Below, piece after piece: positions 6,649 through 6,695 of a DNA stretch of 6,695 bases. The stretch spans positions 1 through 6,695 of the forward strand of contig JAFDET010000180.1 in assembly GCA_019310195.1 (NCBI GenBank). The letters are read 5' to 3'. Position 1 is the first letter of the stretch; the number at the start of each line of letters is the position of its first letter. Position numbers and translations under genes: made by a program. The stretch is from Deltaproteobacteria bacterium. GTDB lineage: Bacteria > Myxococcota_A > UBA9160 > JAFDET01. The notes beneath the pieces are model-generated. The model did not search any database and was not told where the DNA came from. It worked only from the letters and a program-made list of their open reading frames with translations.

Positions 6649-6695
6649 CTAGGGAGCCGGCGGAGCCGGTGTCGTCTGGGTGAGGAACTGCAGCA
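6649..6695 (-). CDS. Possible C-terminus of a convergent gene (partial)
   Basis: On the minus strand an open frame enters from the right edge and ends at a TAG (plus coordinates 6651-6649), giving the tail LQFLTQTTPAPPAP. Most codons end in G or C, like the neighbours, and a Pro/Ala-rich tail is common for GC-rich genes. The stop would lie only 13 nt from the CPBP stop, in keeping with the tight packing of the window. At 15 codons the frame could be open by chance. Confidence 0.3.
   Translation of the reverse strand, partial: LQFLTQTTPAPPAP

Noticed and set aside
6657..6669. Short hairpin CCGGC-GGA-GCCGG after the CPBP gene as a terminator
   Set aside because: The stem has only 5 bp with no T-run on either strand, and the sequence also reads as Pro/Ala codons of the possible convergent gene.
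6654..6669. Direct repeat of GAGCCGG with a 9-bp period
   Set aside because: Two copies of a 7-bp GC-rich word are explained by Pro-Ala-Pro codon repetition or chance; there is no array.

Overview
The window is GC-rich (near 70% where counted by eye), with codons ending mostly in G or C and genes packed edge to edge or overlapping. Gene content, start codon use (GTG and possibly TTG as well as ATG) and promoter-like boxes such as TATACT and TAGGCT close to starts suggest a Gram-negative chromosome, perhaps an uncultured Myxococcota or other former deltaproteobacterium. That placement is an inference; there is no rRNA or marker gene to settle it. No mobile element, CRISPR array, tRNA or rRNA was seen.

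Layout. At the left edge (1-58, minus strand) lies the N-terminus of a divergent gene with a good ribosome binding site. Between it and the plus-strand genes is a very compact two-way promoter region (about 76-97). A tight plus-strand operon follows: an M1 zinc aminopeptidase (138-2631), a COG3044-type ABC-class ATPase related to trypanosome MRB1590 (2610-4322), and an exported single-heme DUF3365/Tll0287-like protein (4315-4857). The starts overlap the preceding genes by 22 and 8 nt. After 44 nt comes a second group with its own strong Shine-Dalgarno: a VOC/glyoxalase-fold protein (4902-5333) and a small BamE/SmpA-like lipoprotein (5330-5635) joined by an ATGA overlap. A CPBP intramembrane protease (5670-6635) follows 34 nt later. 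The last 47 bases may hold the C-terminus of a convergent minus-strand gene.

How they may work together. The operon puts a cytoplasmic peptide-trimming enzyme, a nucleic-acid-associated type of ATPase and a periplasmic heme protein under one transcript. No established pathway links these three, so co-transcription is the only evidence of a relationship. The second group contains cell-envelope genes (lipoprotein, membrane protease) and a small metabolic or resistance-type VOC protein.

The main anomaly is in the aminopeptidase. Its N-terminal beta-domain is read in one frame (to about 350-375) and its catalytic and C-terminal domains in another, so the gene carries a frameshift or small indel while all catalytic motifs are intact. 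I did not find a clear undescribed system; the operon around the COG3044 ATPase is the most interesting context.
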